Below the pieces are notes generated by a model that saw only the letters and a list, made by a program, of their open reading frames with translations, was not told the DNA's origin and did no database searches. Below are positions 22,030-30,063 of a stretch of DNA of 40,919 bases, one piece after another. Each line of letters begins with the position of its first letter. Within the stretch, counting starts at the first letter, position 1. Position numbers and translations under genes: made by a program. Source of the DNA: an uncultured Bacteroides sp. (GTDB lineage Bacteria; Bacteroidota; Bacteroidia; Bacteroidales; Bacteroidaceae); contig CASELH010000020.1 in assembly GCA_949288715.1 (NCBI GenBank), positions 1 through 40,919 on the forward strand, given 5' to 3'.

Positions 22030-23181
22030 ATGATGAAAAGTAAGTATTTAGCAGTAGCGTTGTCGGCTGTCGCACTGACGGCTTGCAACAATGAGGATGT
22101 GTTGGAAGTGAACCAAGGACGTGGCATCAGCTTCCAAGTGGCAACAGAGGCGTCAACCCGTGCACAGGCAACGACGACGAACACTATCGACAATTTCAAG
22201 GTTTGGGGATTCACCGATAACAAGACCTTGATGAACGGTTTGGAGGTATCGTATGAAAGTAACAAATGGACTTATGATGGTACCATCTTTTGGCCGGCAA
22301 CGGATGTAGATTTCTATTCCGTATCGCCGAGCGATGTTACCGGAGTAAGCATTACAAACTCTTCACAGAAGATTACCGGCTTCACGGTAGACACCGATCA
22401 AAGCAAGCAAGTGGATTTGCTCTATGCCGTGAACAAGGGCGAGAAGAAAGATGACCACGCGGAAGGTTCTAAACCTGTCAACATCAACTTCCGCCACGCC
22501 TTGTCTCAAATCGTGTTCAAGGCTAAGAATACGAATGAGAATCTGAAGGTTACCGTAAAGGGTGTGAAGATTGCCAATATCAAGAAAAAAGGAGACTTTA
22601 CGTATCCTACAAATGCTACAACTGGCAATGTAACAAGTGAAAGCGGATCGATTACTTCAGGTACGCAGGGTACATGGGGTACTCCGACCGATGCTACAAC
22701 TTTCAGCGCAGGCATGGATGCTAATGGAGTTACATTGAATGGTAAAGTAGAAACCGCTGTGGATTTGACAACTGCTACGGGTGAAAATACTAATAAGACT
22801 TATACCGGTGCCTTGTTCATGATTCCGCAGGCATTGATTCCTTGGGATCCCTCAACAGAAGGTTGTAATAAATCTAACAATGTTTACTTCCTGCTGAATT
22901 GCCAAATCCTGAGCGGGACGGACAAGAACATCCAGGTATGGCCGTCGGACGCAGATGAGACTTATGCAGAAATCGCCGTTCCTGCTGAGACCATCACTTG
23001 GGAGCAAGGCAAGAAGTACGTCTACACCTTTATCTTTGGCGAAGGTGCCGGTTATGAGCCGGGAGACAAGCCCAATCCGAATCCCACATTGGTTGGCATC
23101 GACTTCGACGTTACGGTGGATGTATTCATCAACGGAACTGACCAAACTATTGACATGGGTACAGAAGACGACGGTGAATAA
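22030..23181 (+). CDS. Fimbrillin family protein, probable stalk (major) subunit
   Basis: The 383-residue protein has a lipoprotein signal (VALTACNNED, Cys19). A Thr-Arg-Ala near residue 43-45 is a plausible maturation cut as in FimA/Mfa1. Mfa-like landmarks follow: FKVWGFTDN, TIFWPATDVDFYSVSP, FRHALSQIVFKAKN and the C-terminal KKYVYTFIFG strand, ending with a long final strand after GIDFDVTV. Size and two-domain layout match polymerising stalk fimbrillins. ATG-ATG at the start makes the first or second Met possible. A strong hairpin follows at 23219-23251 before the tip gene. Confidence 0.85.
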   Translation: MMKSKYLAVALSAVALTACNNEDVLEVNQGRGISFQVATEASTRAQATTTNTIDNFKVWGFTDNKTLMNGLEVSYESNKWTYDGTIFWPATDVDFYSVSPSDVTGVSITNSSQKITGFTVDTDQSKQVDLLYAVNKGEKKDDHAEGSKPVNINFRHALSQIVFKAKNTNENLKVTVKGVKIANIKKKGDFTYPTNATTGNVTSESGSITSGTQGTWGTPTDATTFSAGMDANGVTLNGKVETAVDLTTATGENTNKTYTGALFMIPQALIPWDPSTEGCNKSNNVYFLLNCQILSGTDKNIQVWPSDADETYAEIAVPAETITWEQGKKYVYTFIFGEGAGYEPGDKPNPNPTLVGIDFDVTVDVFINGTDQTIDMGTEDDGE

Positions 23182-23218
23182 TAACCTTATGATGCCAAAT
23201 TTTCAGGCATAACACCCA

Positions 23219-23251
23219 AGCCGGGCGGGGTTGAATGTTCCCTTCCCGGCT
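23219..23251 (+). promoter_or_regulatory. Hairpin between stalk and tip genes
   Basis: AGCCGGG at 23219-23225 pairs with CCCGGCT at 23245-23251, and inner GGG/CCC pairs extend it. No T tract follows. A stem of this kind between a major and a minor subunit gene can protect the upstream message or slow transcription, so that more stalk than tip is made; no test is available here. Confidence 0.55.
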
Positions 23252-23287
23252 ACTATAATCCATTAACGCATAAAGACGAAAGAAAAG

Positions 23288-26062
23288 ATGAAACGAATCC
23301 ATTTACACAGCTGGATAGGCGGCGCGGCTGTCATGCTGATGCTTTCGCTGGCCGCCTCGTGTACGGACGACGAACTGCTCCGCCACGACACCCCGACGGA
23401 CGGCATCGCCTTCACCCCCTCCATCGTAGCCAAAAGCTGGAGCGCGGGCGATTCCACCCATACCCGAGCCGCCACCCCCGCCTCCCGCCACAGCGTGACG
23501 GAACTGCACAACACCCAAGGCGGAAAATCCCTCTACCTGCACACTACGGAAACGGACGGCATCGCCGCACCCGACACGGCACGCATCGCCACACGGGGTG
23601 CCTTAGTCACCACGACCACAGCATTCGAGAAACAATACGGCGGCTTCGGCGTATTGGCGTGGGCCTACCAAGGCGAATGGAGCAACACGCAAGAACCCAA
23701 CTACATAGACAACGCGAAGGCCACTGCCAGCGGCAGCACGTATGGTTTCAATCTGCCCTACTTCTGGCCCGGCGAAACATATAATATGGCATTCTTTGCC
23801 TATGCGCCCTACGATGAGGACGGGACTATCTTCCAAGATAAAAGGGGTGAACCGACATTGAAATATACTGTACCTACGGACATTACCAAACAGAAAGACC
23901 TGCTGGCCTGTTGGAAAACAGGTATAGAAGGCGACACGTATGCAACCGTAAACCTGAAATTCTCCCACCTCTGCACCGCCGTGAAGTTCAAGGTGGGTGA
24001 AGGGCTGGAAAACGCCATCACCTCCATTACCATCAAAAACGTATATGGCAGCGGCACCTATTCCGTAGCTGACGGTAAGTGGACGGTGAACGGAGAGGCG
24101 AATGGCACATACACCCTCAATGTAAATCCAGAGAATACACCGGAAGAAACCGAACTGACCACCGGCGAGAACGTCTTTATGATGATTCCGCAGACGCTGC
24201 CGGATGGTGCCGAGATAGAGGTGAAGTATAAAGATGAAAACAATCAAGAACAAATACTGACCGCAAACATCAGCGGCAAGGAGTGGCCGAAAGGACATAC
24301 GGTGGTCTACAAAGTGTCCTACTCTCCGGAAGTCATCGAATATACTTTTGATATGCCGACCGAAGGAATTGAGTTCACCTACGATGGCAAACTCCGTGAT
24401 GGTTCTTCGGACAAGGGGAAATTTGAGATAACAAGTTATAAGAAGATAACCAAAAACAATGTGGTTACGACCGAAGTTGTCGCATGGACAGCCGAGTTCT
24501 CAACGGATGGGGGCAGCACATGGTCTACCAAACCCAATTGGTTATCAACCTTTACAGCAAGTGGCGAAGGCAGTACGGACATGACATCTTATGAGGTAGG
24601 CATAGCTGCACAGGTATCTAAAATAGAGACTAATTCACATGATGCCGCATTGCGAGAAGCAACTGCTGTAAGCGGTACCTATAATTTGTCGAACAGTTCT
24701 GGAGGAGCAGAGGTGCAAAACACAGCCAACTGCTATATCATCAATGCACCGGGCAAGTATAGCCTGCCTTTGGTATATGGCAATGCCATCAAGGACGGAC
24801 AAGACAACCAATCGTCTTATACATCTGATTTGCAAGACGGGGAATATGTACTAAAGACGTTTAAGAATTATATGGGAAATGACATTCAAAACCCGTACAT
24901 CTACAACGACAAAACCATTCAAATAAAAGATGCCGTTTTGCTTTGGCAAGACCGTCAGAACTTAGTACAGAACGTAGCACTGTCGCAAGACCAGAAGAAA
25001 TTAATATTTGAAGTTTCACAAGCATCCATCTCGCAAGGTAATGCCGTTGTAGCTGTCCGCGACAATAGTCAGAAAATCATCTGGAGCTGGCATATCTGGG
25101 TGACGGATTTTGTGCCGGGACAAGAGACGGCTGTCGTAAGCCGTTTCAATCCTTTGGAATCACAAAAAGATCAACAGGTGACCAACTGTCAGAACCGAAC
25201 ATATACTTTCATGGGACTTAACATCGGCTGGTGTTTTGAAGACCTCGTGAAATATGAAGCCCGTGAAGTAAAAGTGCGGTTCAAGCAGGAAGGAAGTGGC
25301 AATACCAAGGAAATGACCATCAAGCAATTGGAGCGGATAGAAGCATACGGCTATCAGCCCTATTTCCAATTCGGCCGCAAAGACCCGATGAAGCCGGGTT
25401 CCAACAAGGACGGAAAGGACAAAGACTGTTATTATGGACCGGGATATAGCCATACAACAGAACAGGAAAAAGGTTCTATGACACTCGGTTCCTACATACA
25501 AAACCCCTGTACATTCTATACGGGCTTAGAAAACTATGTAGGCACAACATTAGCACAAATATTCTGCTACAATCTTTGGAATGCCAATAACAGTTCTTCG
25601 GATGCTAATGACGATGCAGTAGTCAAGACCATCTATGACCCGTCGCCCGTTGGCTATTGCGTACCGCCTTCGAATGCGTTTACGGGAGTTACCTCCACCG
25701 GTACAGAAGCCAGATGGGACAATGCTCCGTATCCGGCGAATCAAGTCAATTCTCCGTATGAATATTCTTCGGACACCAATGTAGGTTGGGAGATTTATTG
25801 CAATAAGATGAATGAAAATACGCATGATGCCACAGGTGGTGTCATTTATTATCCGGCTACGGGAAACCGTAATTACCAGACTGGTGTGCTGAGTCTCGTC
25901 AATATGAATGGATATTATTGGACTGTCACTCCCTTCAATAAACTGGATGAGGCACCTGTGGAAGCCCGCTGCCTGGGCTTTGGTTCTACCTATATCAACC
26001 CATTGCGTAACTTTAGTCACGCGTATGGTTTTCCTGTTCGTCCGGTGAGGGAATCAAATTAG
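23288..26062 (+). CDS. Large fimbrillin-family lipoprotein with C-terminal FISUMP-like domain, probable fimbrial tip adhesin
   Basis: The 924-residue protein has a lipoprotein signal (LSLAASCTDDE, Cys25). Residues about 100-350 are a fimbrillin domain: YFWPGETYNMAFFAYAPYD, FSHLCTAVKFKV and ENVFMMIPQTLP. A middle beta-rich region (about 350-560) is followed by a long C-terminal part with YDPSPVGYCVPPSNAF, GYYWTVTP and ARCLGFGS, ending YGFPVRPVRE. That closing pattern is typical of FISUMP-like domains of exported Bacteroidota adhesins. Last gene of the operon, more than twice the stalk's size, so a tip subunit is the natural reading. The ligand is unknown. Confidence 0.75.
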   Translation: MKRIHLHSWIGGAAVMLMLSLAASCTDDELLRHDTPTDGIAFTPSIVAKSWSAGDSTHTRAATPASRHSVTELHNTQGGKSLYLHTTETDGIAAPDTARIATRGALVTTTTAFEKQYGGFGVLAWAYQGEWSNTQEPNYIDNAKATASGSTYGFNLPYFWPGETYNMAFFAYAPYDEDGTIFQDKRGEPTLKYTVPTDITKQKDLLACWKTGIEGDTYATVNLKFSHLCTAVKFKVGEGLENAITSITIKNVYGSGTYSVADGKWTVNGEANGTYTLNVNPENTPEETELTTGENVFMMIPQTLPDGAEIEVKYKDENNQEQILTANISGKEWPKGHTVVYKVSYSPEVIEYTFDMPTEGIEFTYDGKLRDGSSDKGKFEITSYKKITKNNVVTTEVVAWTAEFSTDGGSTWSTKPNWLSTFTASGEGSTDMTSYEVGIAAQVSKIETNSHDAALREATAVSGTYNLSNSSGGAEVQNTANCYIINAPGKYSLPLVYGNAIKDGQDNQSSYTSDLQDGEYVLKTFKNYMGNDIQNPYIYNDKTIQIKDAVLLWQDRQNLVQNVALSQDQKKLIFEVSQASISQGNAVVAVRDNSQKIIWSWHIWVTDFVPGQETAVVSRFNPLESQKDQQVTNCQNRTYTFMGLNIGWCFEDLVKYEAREVKVRFKQEGSGNTKEMTIKQLERIEAYGYQPYFQFGRKDPMKPGSNKDGKDKDCYYGPGYSHTTEQEKGSMTLGSYIQNPCTFYTGLENYVGTTLAQIFCYNLWNANNSSSDANDDAVVKTIYDPSPVGYCVPPSNAFTGVTSTGTEARWDNAPYPANQVNSPYEYSSDTNVGWEIYCNKMNENTHDATGGVIYYPATGNRNYQTGVLSLVNMNGYYWTVTPFNKLDEAPVEARCLGFGSTYINPLRNFSHAYGFPVRPVRESN

Positions 26063-26148
26063 AGAATAGTAATCAATATGTTTAACCCGTCTTTTTGTCA
26101 AGATTCTGTCAAATGCCGCCCTGCCCGCTGACCCTCCGTTTTCCCGCC

Positions 26149-26236
26149 GGGGACACACGACTTCCTCGTGGGGGACAAACGAGACCTTCGTCGGGGACAA
26201 ACGGGAGACTCGTCGGGGACAAACGGCAACGCATTA
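26149..26236 (+). repeat. 22-bp-period array after the fimbrial operon
   Basis: GGGGAC starts four units at 26149, 26171, 26193 and 26215, exactly 22 bp apart. Units share GGGGACAAACG and diverge in the other half, although the end of each unit tends to complement its middle (ACGA..TCGT). There are no spacers distinct from repeats, so it is not a CRISPR array. Confidence 0.8.
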
Positions 26237-26340
26237 TAAATCAATATATTGCAAGAATGTTTTGAAAGGATAGGCAAGAAACACTAAAAAGAATTATTTG
26301 TGTGATTTTTTGTAAACGAGTATAGCAGGCTGTCAATGGC

Positions 26341-26449
26341 TTGCAGTAGCATCTCCCGCCGTGTGAGGCGGGGCGTCTTCCTTCGGGTTAAGGAAGCACC
26401 GTTTGTTTGTTTTGTTTATACCCTATCCGTACTGATGGTGCGGATAGGG
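26341..26449 (+). other. Stacked hairpins ending in a terminator; candidate structured RNA or 3' UTR
   Basis: Three consecutive stems are seen: CCCGCC/GGCGGG (26355-26372), CTTCCTT/AAGGAAG (26377-26396) and the terminator stem 26421-26449, with a T/G-rich linker (GTTTGTTTGTTTTG) between. There is no open frame. It could be a small RNA, or simply the end of the fimbrial message some 280 nt after the stop codon. No clear promoter box was found directly upstream. Confidence 0.3.
26421..26449 (+). terminator. Terminator hairpin downstream of the fimbrial operon
   Basis: CCCTATCCG at 26421-26429 pairs perfectly with CGGATAGGG at 26441-26449, followed by ATTTTCG. Confidence 0.65.
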
Positions 26450-26499
26450 ATTTTCGTGTTCAAAACGCTATTCCTGCTTCTCGATAGTTAATAAAAAAA

Positions 26500-26526
26500 G
26501 CCTTGATTCTATTGTTGAATCAAGGC
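26500..26526 (-). terminator. Terminator of tRNA-Asp, possibly two-way
   Basis: GCCTTGATTC pairs with GAATCAAGGC. On the minus strand the stem is followed by seven T (A at 26493-26499), and on the plus strand by TTTTGTG. It lies 12 nt beyond the tRNA 3' end. Confidence 0.8.
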
Positions 26527-26538
26527 TTTTGTGTGTAT

Positions 26539-26616
26539 TGGCGGTGCGGACGGGACTCGAACCCGCGACCCCATGCGTGACAGGCATGTATTCTAACCAG
26601 GCTGAACTACCGCACC
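26539..26616 (-). tRNA. tRNA-Asp (GTC)
   Basis: The minus strand folds into a full cloverleaf: acceptor GGTGCGG/CCGCACC, D stem GTTC/GAAT, anticodon stem CATGC/GCATG around CTGTCAC with anticodon GTC, T arm GCGGG-TTCGAGT-CCCGT, discriminator G and an encoded CCA at 26541-26539. Length is 75 nt plus CCA. It has its own promoter box (26659-26666) and terminator, so it is a single-gene unit. Confidence 0.97.
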
Positions 26617-26658
26617 AATATTTTTAGGTCTTATTGCTTTCTCTCTCGATTGCGGGTG

Positions 26659-26666
26659 CAAAGGTA
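26659..26666 (-). promoter_or_regulatory. Promoter of tRNA-Asp
   Basis: TACCTTTG on the minus strand matches TAnnTTTG, 42 nt before the mature 5' end, with TTGC 22 bp upstream as a -33 element. From 26667 to 26915 I see nothing that looks like a gene. Confidence 0.7.
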
Positions 26667-26915
26667 GGTCTTTTCATTGATTCTGCAATAGCTTTGGAGA
26701 TGTTTTTTTTAGTGGCTTTTCAAGGTTACCGACTTTATGGCTCATAATTAGGGACTTGCGGGAAGGATAGGAATGTGATATTAACTTTTATTAGCAGTGA
26801 CGTTTCGCATCGCATTTGCCGTGCTTTGTTTAAGGGAGAATGTATGGGAAGAAAGATATTCTGCTCCTTTCGTAAACTTTTTGCATAAAATGTTTATGAA
26901 CTTATGATAATTTGT

Positions 26916-26923
26916 TATTTTTG
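26916..26923 (+). promoter_or_regulatory. Promoter of the purU-his operon
   Basis: TATTTTTG matches TAnnTTTG, 55 nt before the purU ATG. Confidence 0.65.
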
Positions 26924-26978
26924 CAAGCTCAAAAGAAGAATGTTGTAATTGAATTAAGAAAAGCGAAGTTTATATCTA

Positions 26979-27833
26979 ATGGAAACAGCAAAACTATTGC
27001 TGCACTGTCCGGACAGGCCGGGAATATTGGCGGAAGTGACAGACTTTATAACGGTGAATAAGGGAAACATTATTTATCTGGACCAGTATGTGGACCACGT
27101 GGAGAATATTTTCTTTATGCGGTTGGAGTGGGAATTGGAACGCTTCCTCATACCGAAGGAGAAAATTGAAGATTATTTTGCCACCTTGTATGCGCAGAAG
27201 TATGACATGGAGTTCAAACTCTATTTCTCGGACGTGAAGCCACGGATGGCCATATTCGTTTCCAAAATGTCCCATTGCCTGTTCGACTTGCTGGCACGCT
27301 ATACGGCTGGCGAATGGAATGTGGAAATTCCGCTAATCATCAGCAATCACCCCGATTTGCAGCACGTAGCCGAGCGCTTTGGCATACCTTTCTACTTGTT
27401 CCCCGTCACCAGGGAAAACAAGCTGGAACAGGAGTTGGTAGAGATGCGCCTGCTGCAGGAGCACGGCGTGGACTTTATTGTGCTGGCCAGGTATATGCAG
27501 GTCATTTCGGAGCAGATGATTGATGCCTATCCCAACCGGATTATTAACATACACCACTCGTTCCTACCGGCCTTTGTGGGGGCGAAGCCTTACCATGCCG
27601 CCTTTGAGCGTGGGGTGAAGATTATCGGCGCCACCAGCCACTACGTGACCACAGAGCTCGACGCTGGGCCCATTATAGAGCAGGACGTGGTGCGCATCAC
27701 GCATAAGGACACGGTGCAGGAGTTGGTGAACAAGGGAAAAGATCTGGAGAAGATAGTGCTGTCGCGCGCCGTGCAGAAGCACATTGAGCACAAAATATTG
27801 GCCTATAAAAACAAAACAGTGATATTCAACTAA
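26979..27833 (+). CDS. purU: Formyltetrahydrofolate deformylase
   Basis: PurU hydrolyses 10-formyltetrahydrofolate to formate and tetrahydrofolate, balancing one-carbon pools. The 284-residue protein has an N-terminal ACT domain (LLLHCPDRPGILAEVTDFI, residues about 6-24) and a formyltransferase-type domain from about 88. Its catalytic set is visible as Asn190 and His192 in RIINIHHSFLPAF and Asp228 in ELDAGPIIEQDV. It starts a run with hisH only 14 nt downstream; histidine synthesis also touches purine and folate metabolism through AICAR, which may explain the pairing. Confidence 0.93.
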   Translation: METAKLLLHCPDRPGILAEVTDFITVNKGNIIYLDQYVDHVENIFFMRLEWELERFLIPKEKIEDYFATLYAQKYDMEFKLYFSDVKPRMAIFVSKMSHCLFDLLARYTAGEWNVEIPLIISNHPDLQHVAERFGIPFYLFPVTRENKLEQELVEMRLLQEHGVDFIVLARYMQVISEQMIDAYPNRIINIHHSFLPAFVGAKPYHAAFERGVKIIGATSHYVTTELDAGPIIEQDVVRITHKDTVQELVNKGKDLEKIVLSRAVQKHIEHKILAYKNKTVIFN

Positions 27834-27847
27834 AAGGGAGTAAGGAC

Positions 27848-28438
27848 ATGAAAGTCGCAATAGTGAAATACAATGCAGGGAACGTTTGCTCGGTAGACTA
27901 TGCTTTGAGGCGTCTGGGAGTGGAGGCCTGCCTGACTGCCGACGCGGAGGAATTGCGCCGGGCAGACAAGGTCATCTTTCCCGGCGTGGGCGAGGCGGGC
28001 ACCACAATGGCCTATCTGCGTGCCTCGGGGCTCGACGGAGTGATACGCGCCCTGCGCCAGCCGGTGTTGGGCATCTGCTTGGGCATGCAGCTGATGTGCG
28101 GCCACTTGGAGGAGGGCGATGTGCAGGGGTTGGGCATTTTCGGCGTGGACGTGAAGCGCTTCTGCCCGCAGCGGCATGAAGACAAGATTCCCCACATGGG
28201 GTGGAACACGCTTTCCGGTCTGCGAGGCAGCCTGTTCGATGGGCTGGGAGAGGAGGAGTACGTGTACTTCGTGCACAGCTACTACGTGCCGCTGTGCGAG
28301 GGCACGACCGCCGAGGCCCGATACATACATCCCTTCAGCGCGGCTTTGCAGAAGGATAACTTCTATGCCACCCAGTTTCATCCCGAGAAGAGCGGTGGCG
28401 TGGGCGAGAAGATATTGCGTAACTTCCTGGCATTGTGA
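27848..28438 (+). CDS. hisH: Imidazole glycerol phosphate synthase, glutaminase subunit HisH
   Basis: HisH releases ammonia from glutamine and channels it to HisF in histidine synthesis. The 196-residue class I amidotransferase has the nucleophile Cys77 in GICLGMQL and the partner residues His178 and Glu180 in QFHPEKSG, plus PHMGWN and YFVHSYY, which are HisH-specific. It precedes hisA by 20 nt. Confidence 0.96.
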   Translation: MKVAIVKYNAGNVCSVDYALRRLGVEACLTADAEELRRADKVIFPGVGEAGTTMAYLRASGLDGVIRALRQPVLGICLGMQLMCGHLEEGDVQGLGIFGVDVKRFCPQRHEDKIPHMGWNTLSGLRGSLFDGLGEEEYVYFVHSYYVPLCEGTTAEARYIHPFSAALQKDNFYATQFHPEKSGGVGEKILRNFLAL

Positions 28439-28458
28439 CACTACATATATAATATGGT

Positions 28459-29184
28459 ATGGACAAGATAGAATTGGTACCGGCCATCGACCTTATTGAT
28501 GGCAAGTGCGTGCGCCTGTCGCAAGGCAAGTATACCAGCAAGAAGGTGTATGCTGATGACCCCCTCGAAGTGGCTAAGCAACTGGAGGCTCATGGCATCC
28601 GCCGTCTGCATGTGGTGGACCTGGACGGGGCAGCCTCGCACCACGTGGTAAACCATGCCGTGCTGGAGCGCATTGCCGGGTACACGTCGCTCGTCATTGA
28701 TTTCGGTGGCGGGGTGAAGACGGATGAGGACCTGAAGATTGCTTTCGGCTGTGGAGCCGCCATGGTGACGGGCGGAAGCATCGCCGTCAGCCAGCCGGAA
28801 ACCTTTGCCCGCTGGCTCGAGCAGTATGGCCCGGAACGTATCATTCTGGGTGCCGATGTGAAGCAGGGCATGATAGCTGTGGATGGCTGGCGCAGCGGCT
28901 CGGACAGGTCTCTATTCCCCTTCCTCGATCACTACGTGGAGTGGGGCGTGAGGCGCGTCGTGTGCACCGACATCAGTCGCGACGGCATGCTGCAAGGCCC
29001 GGCCATCGACCTCTACAAAGACATATTGCAGCGCCACCCCGGTCTGTGGCTCATGGCCAGCGGCGGTGTCAGCTCGGTGGACGATATCCGTGCCCTACAG
29101 GCCGCGGGCGTTCCCTCGGTCATTTTCGGCAAGGCGCTCTACGAGGGGCGCATCACGCTGCGGCAGCTGGAAGAATTCATCTGA
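28459..29184 (+). CDS. hisA: Phosphoribosylformimino-5-aminoimidazole carboxamide ribotide isomerase
   Basis: HisA performs the Amadori rearrangement of ProFAR to PRFAR. The 241-residue (beta/alpha)8 barrel shows the general base Asp11 in PAIDLIDGKCVRL, a first-half VVDLDGA, and the second-half acid in VVCTDISRDGML, with phosphate-binding Gly turns (FGGGVK and ASGGVSS). Its place between hisH and hisF supports the HisA assignment, and motif details agree. Confidence 0.95.
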   Translation: MDKIELVPAIDLIDGKCVRLSQGKYTSKKVYADDPLEVAKQLEAHGIRRLHVVDLDGAASHHVVNHAVLERIAGYTSLVIDFGGGVKTDEDLKIAFGCGAAMVTGGSIAVSQPETFARWLEQYGPERIILGADVKQGMIAVDGWRSGSDRSLFPFLDHYVEWGVRRVVCTDISRDGMLQGPAIDLYKDILQRHPGLWLMASGGVSSVDDIRALQAAGVPSVIFGKALYEGRITLRQLEEFI

Positions 29185-29261
29185 AAGTCATTGTAGGGCA
29201 TCCCCGGATTCGGTAGGAAAATACTTGTATTGATTAGAAAACGTTTTAACACCATAAGCCT

Positions 29262-30020
29262 ATGTTGGCAAAAAGAATCATCCCCTGCCTCGACATCAAG
29301 GATGGGCAGACCGTAAAGGGCACCAACTTCGTCAATCTGCGCCACGTGGGCGACCCCGTGGAGCTAGCCCGCCTCTATAGCGACCAAGGTGCAGACGAGC
29401 TGGTCTTTTTGGACATCACCGCCAGCCACGAAGGGCGGAAGACATTCACCACGCTGGTGCGGCGCATCGCCGCTAACATCAGCATTCCCTTCACCGTGGG
29501 CGGCGGCATAGGCGAGTTGGCCGACGTAGAACGCCTGCTCGAGGCCGGGGCCGACAAGATTTCCGTCAACTCAGCCGCCATCCGTCGCCCTGAGTTGATA
29601 GAAGAAATAGCCGGACATTTCGGCTCGCAAGTGTGTGTGCTTGCCGTCGATGCCAAGCACACCGCCGAGGGCTGGCATTGCTACCTCAACGGCGGACGTG
29701 TGGACACCGGTAAGGACCTCTACCAATGGACCCGCGAGGCACAGGAACGCGGCGCAGGCGAAGTGCTCTTCACCAGCATGGACCACGACGGTGTGAAGAC
29801 AGGCTACGCCAACGCGGCCCTGGCCCGGCTGGCCGACGAGTTGTCCATACCCGTCATCGCCTCGGGCGGCGCGGGGCGGATGGAGCACTTTCGCGACGCT
29901 TTTCTCCTCGGTAAAGCCGATGCCGCCTTGGCTGCCAGCGTTTTTCACTTCGGGGAAATCAGTATTCCCGAATTAAAATCGTATCTTTGCACCTGCGGAA
30001 TACCCATGCGCCAAGTATGA
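29262..30020 (+). CDS. hisF: Imidazole glycerol phosphate synthase, cyclase subunit HisF
   Basis: HisF uses ammonia from HisH to turn PRFAR into imidazole glycerol phosphate and AICAR. The 252-residue barrel has the catalytic pair Asp11 ([10 protein letters not shown]) and Asp130 ([10 protein letters not shown]), plus VGGGIG and ASGGAG phosphate loops. A 77-nt gap separates it from hisA. A perfect promoter box lies inside its 3' end at 29982-29989. Confidence 0.96.
   Translation: MLAKRIIPCLDIKDGQTVKGTNFVNLRHVGDPVELARLYSDQGADELVFLDITASHEGRKTFTTLVRRIAANISIPFTVGGGIGELADVERLLEAGADKISVNSAAIRRPELIEEIAGHFGSQVCVLAVDAKHTAEGWHCYLNGGRVDTGKDLYQWTREAQERGAGEVLFTSMDHDGVKTGYANAALARLADELSIPVIASGGAGRMEHFRDAFLLGKADAALAASVFHFGEISIPELKSYLCTCGIPMRQV
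29982..29989 (+). promoter_or_regulatory. Possible internal promoter in the 3' end of hisF
   Basis: TATCTTTG followed by GC fits TAnnTTTG as well as any box in the window and stands 75 nt before hisIE. It is also codons for Tyr-Leu-Cys, so it may be chance; no clear -33 element is seen. Confidence 0.4.
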
Positions 30021-30063
30021 CGGCTTGTGGAATCTCTGTAAATCATAAAAACAACACGATAGA

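Noticed and set aside
26149-26236. CRISPR array
   Set aside because: Units are contiguous 22-bp steps without separate spacers, too few and too divergent, and no cas gene is present in the window.
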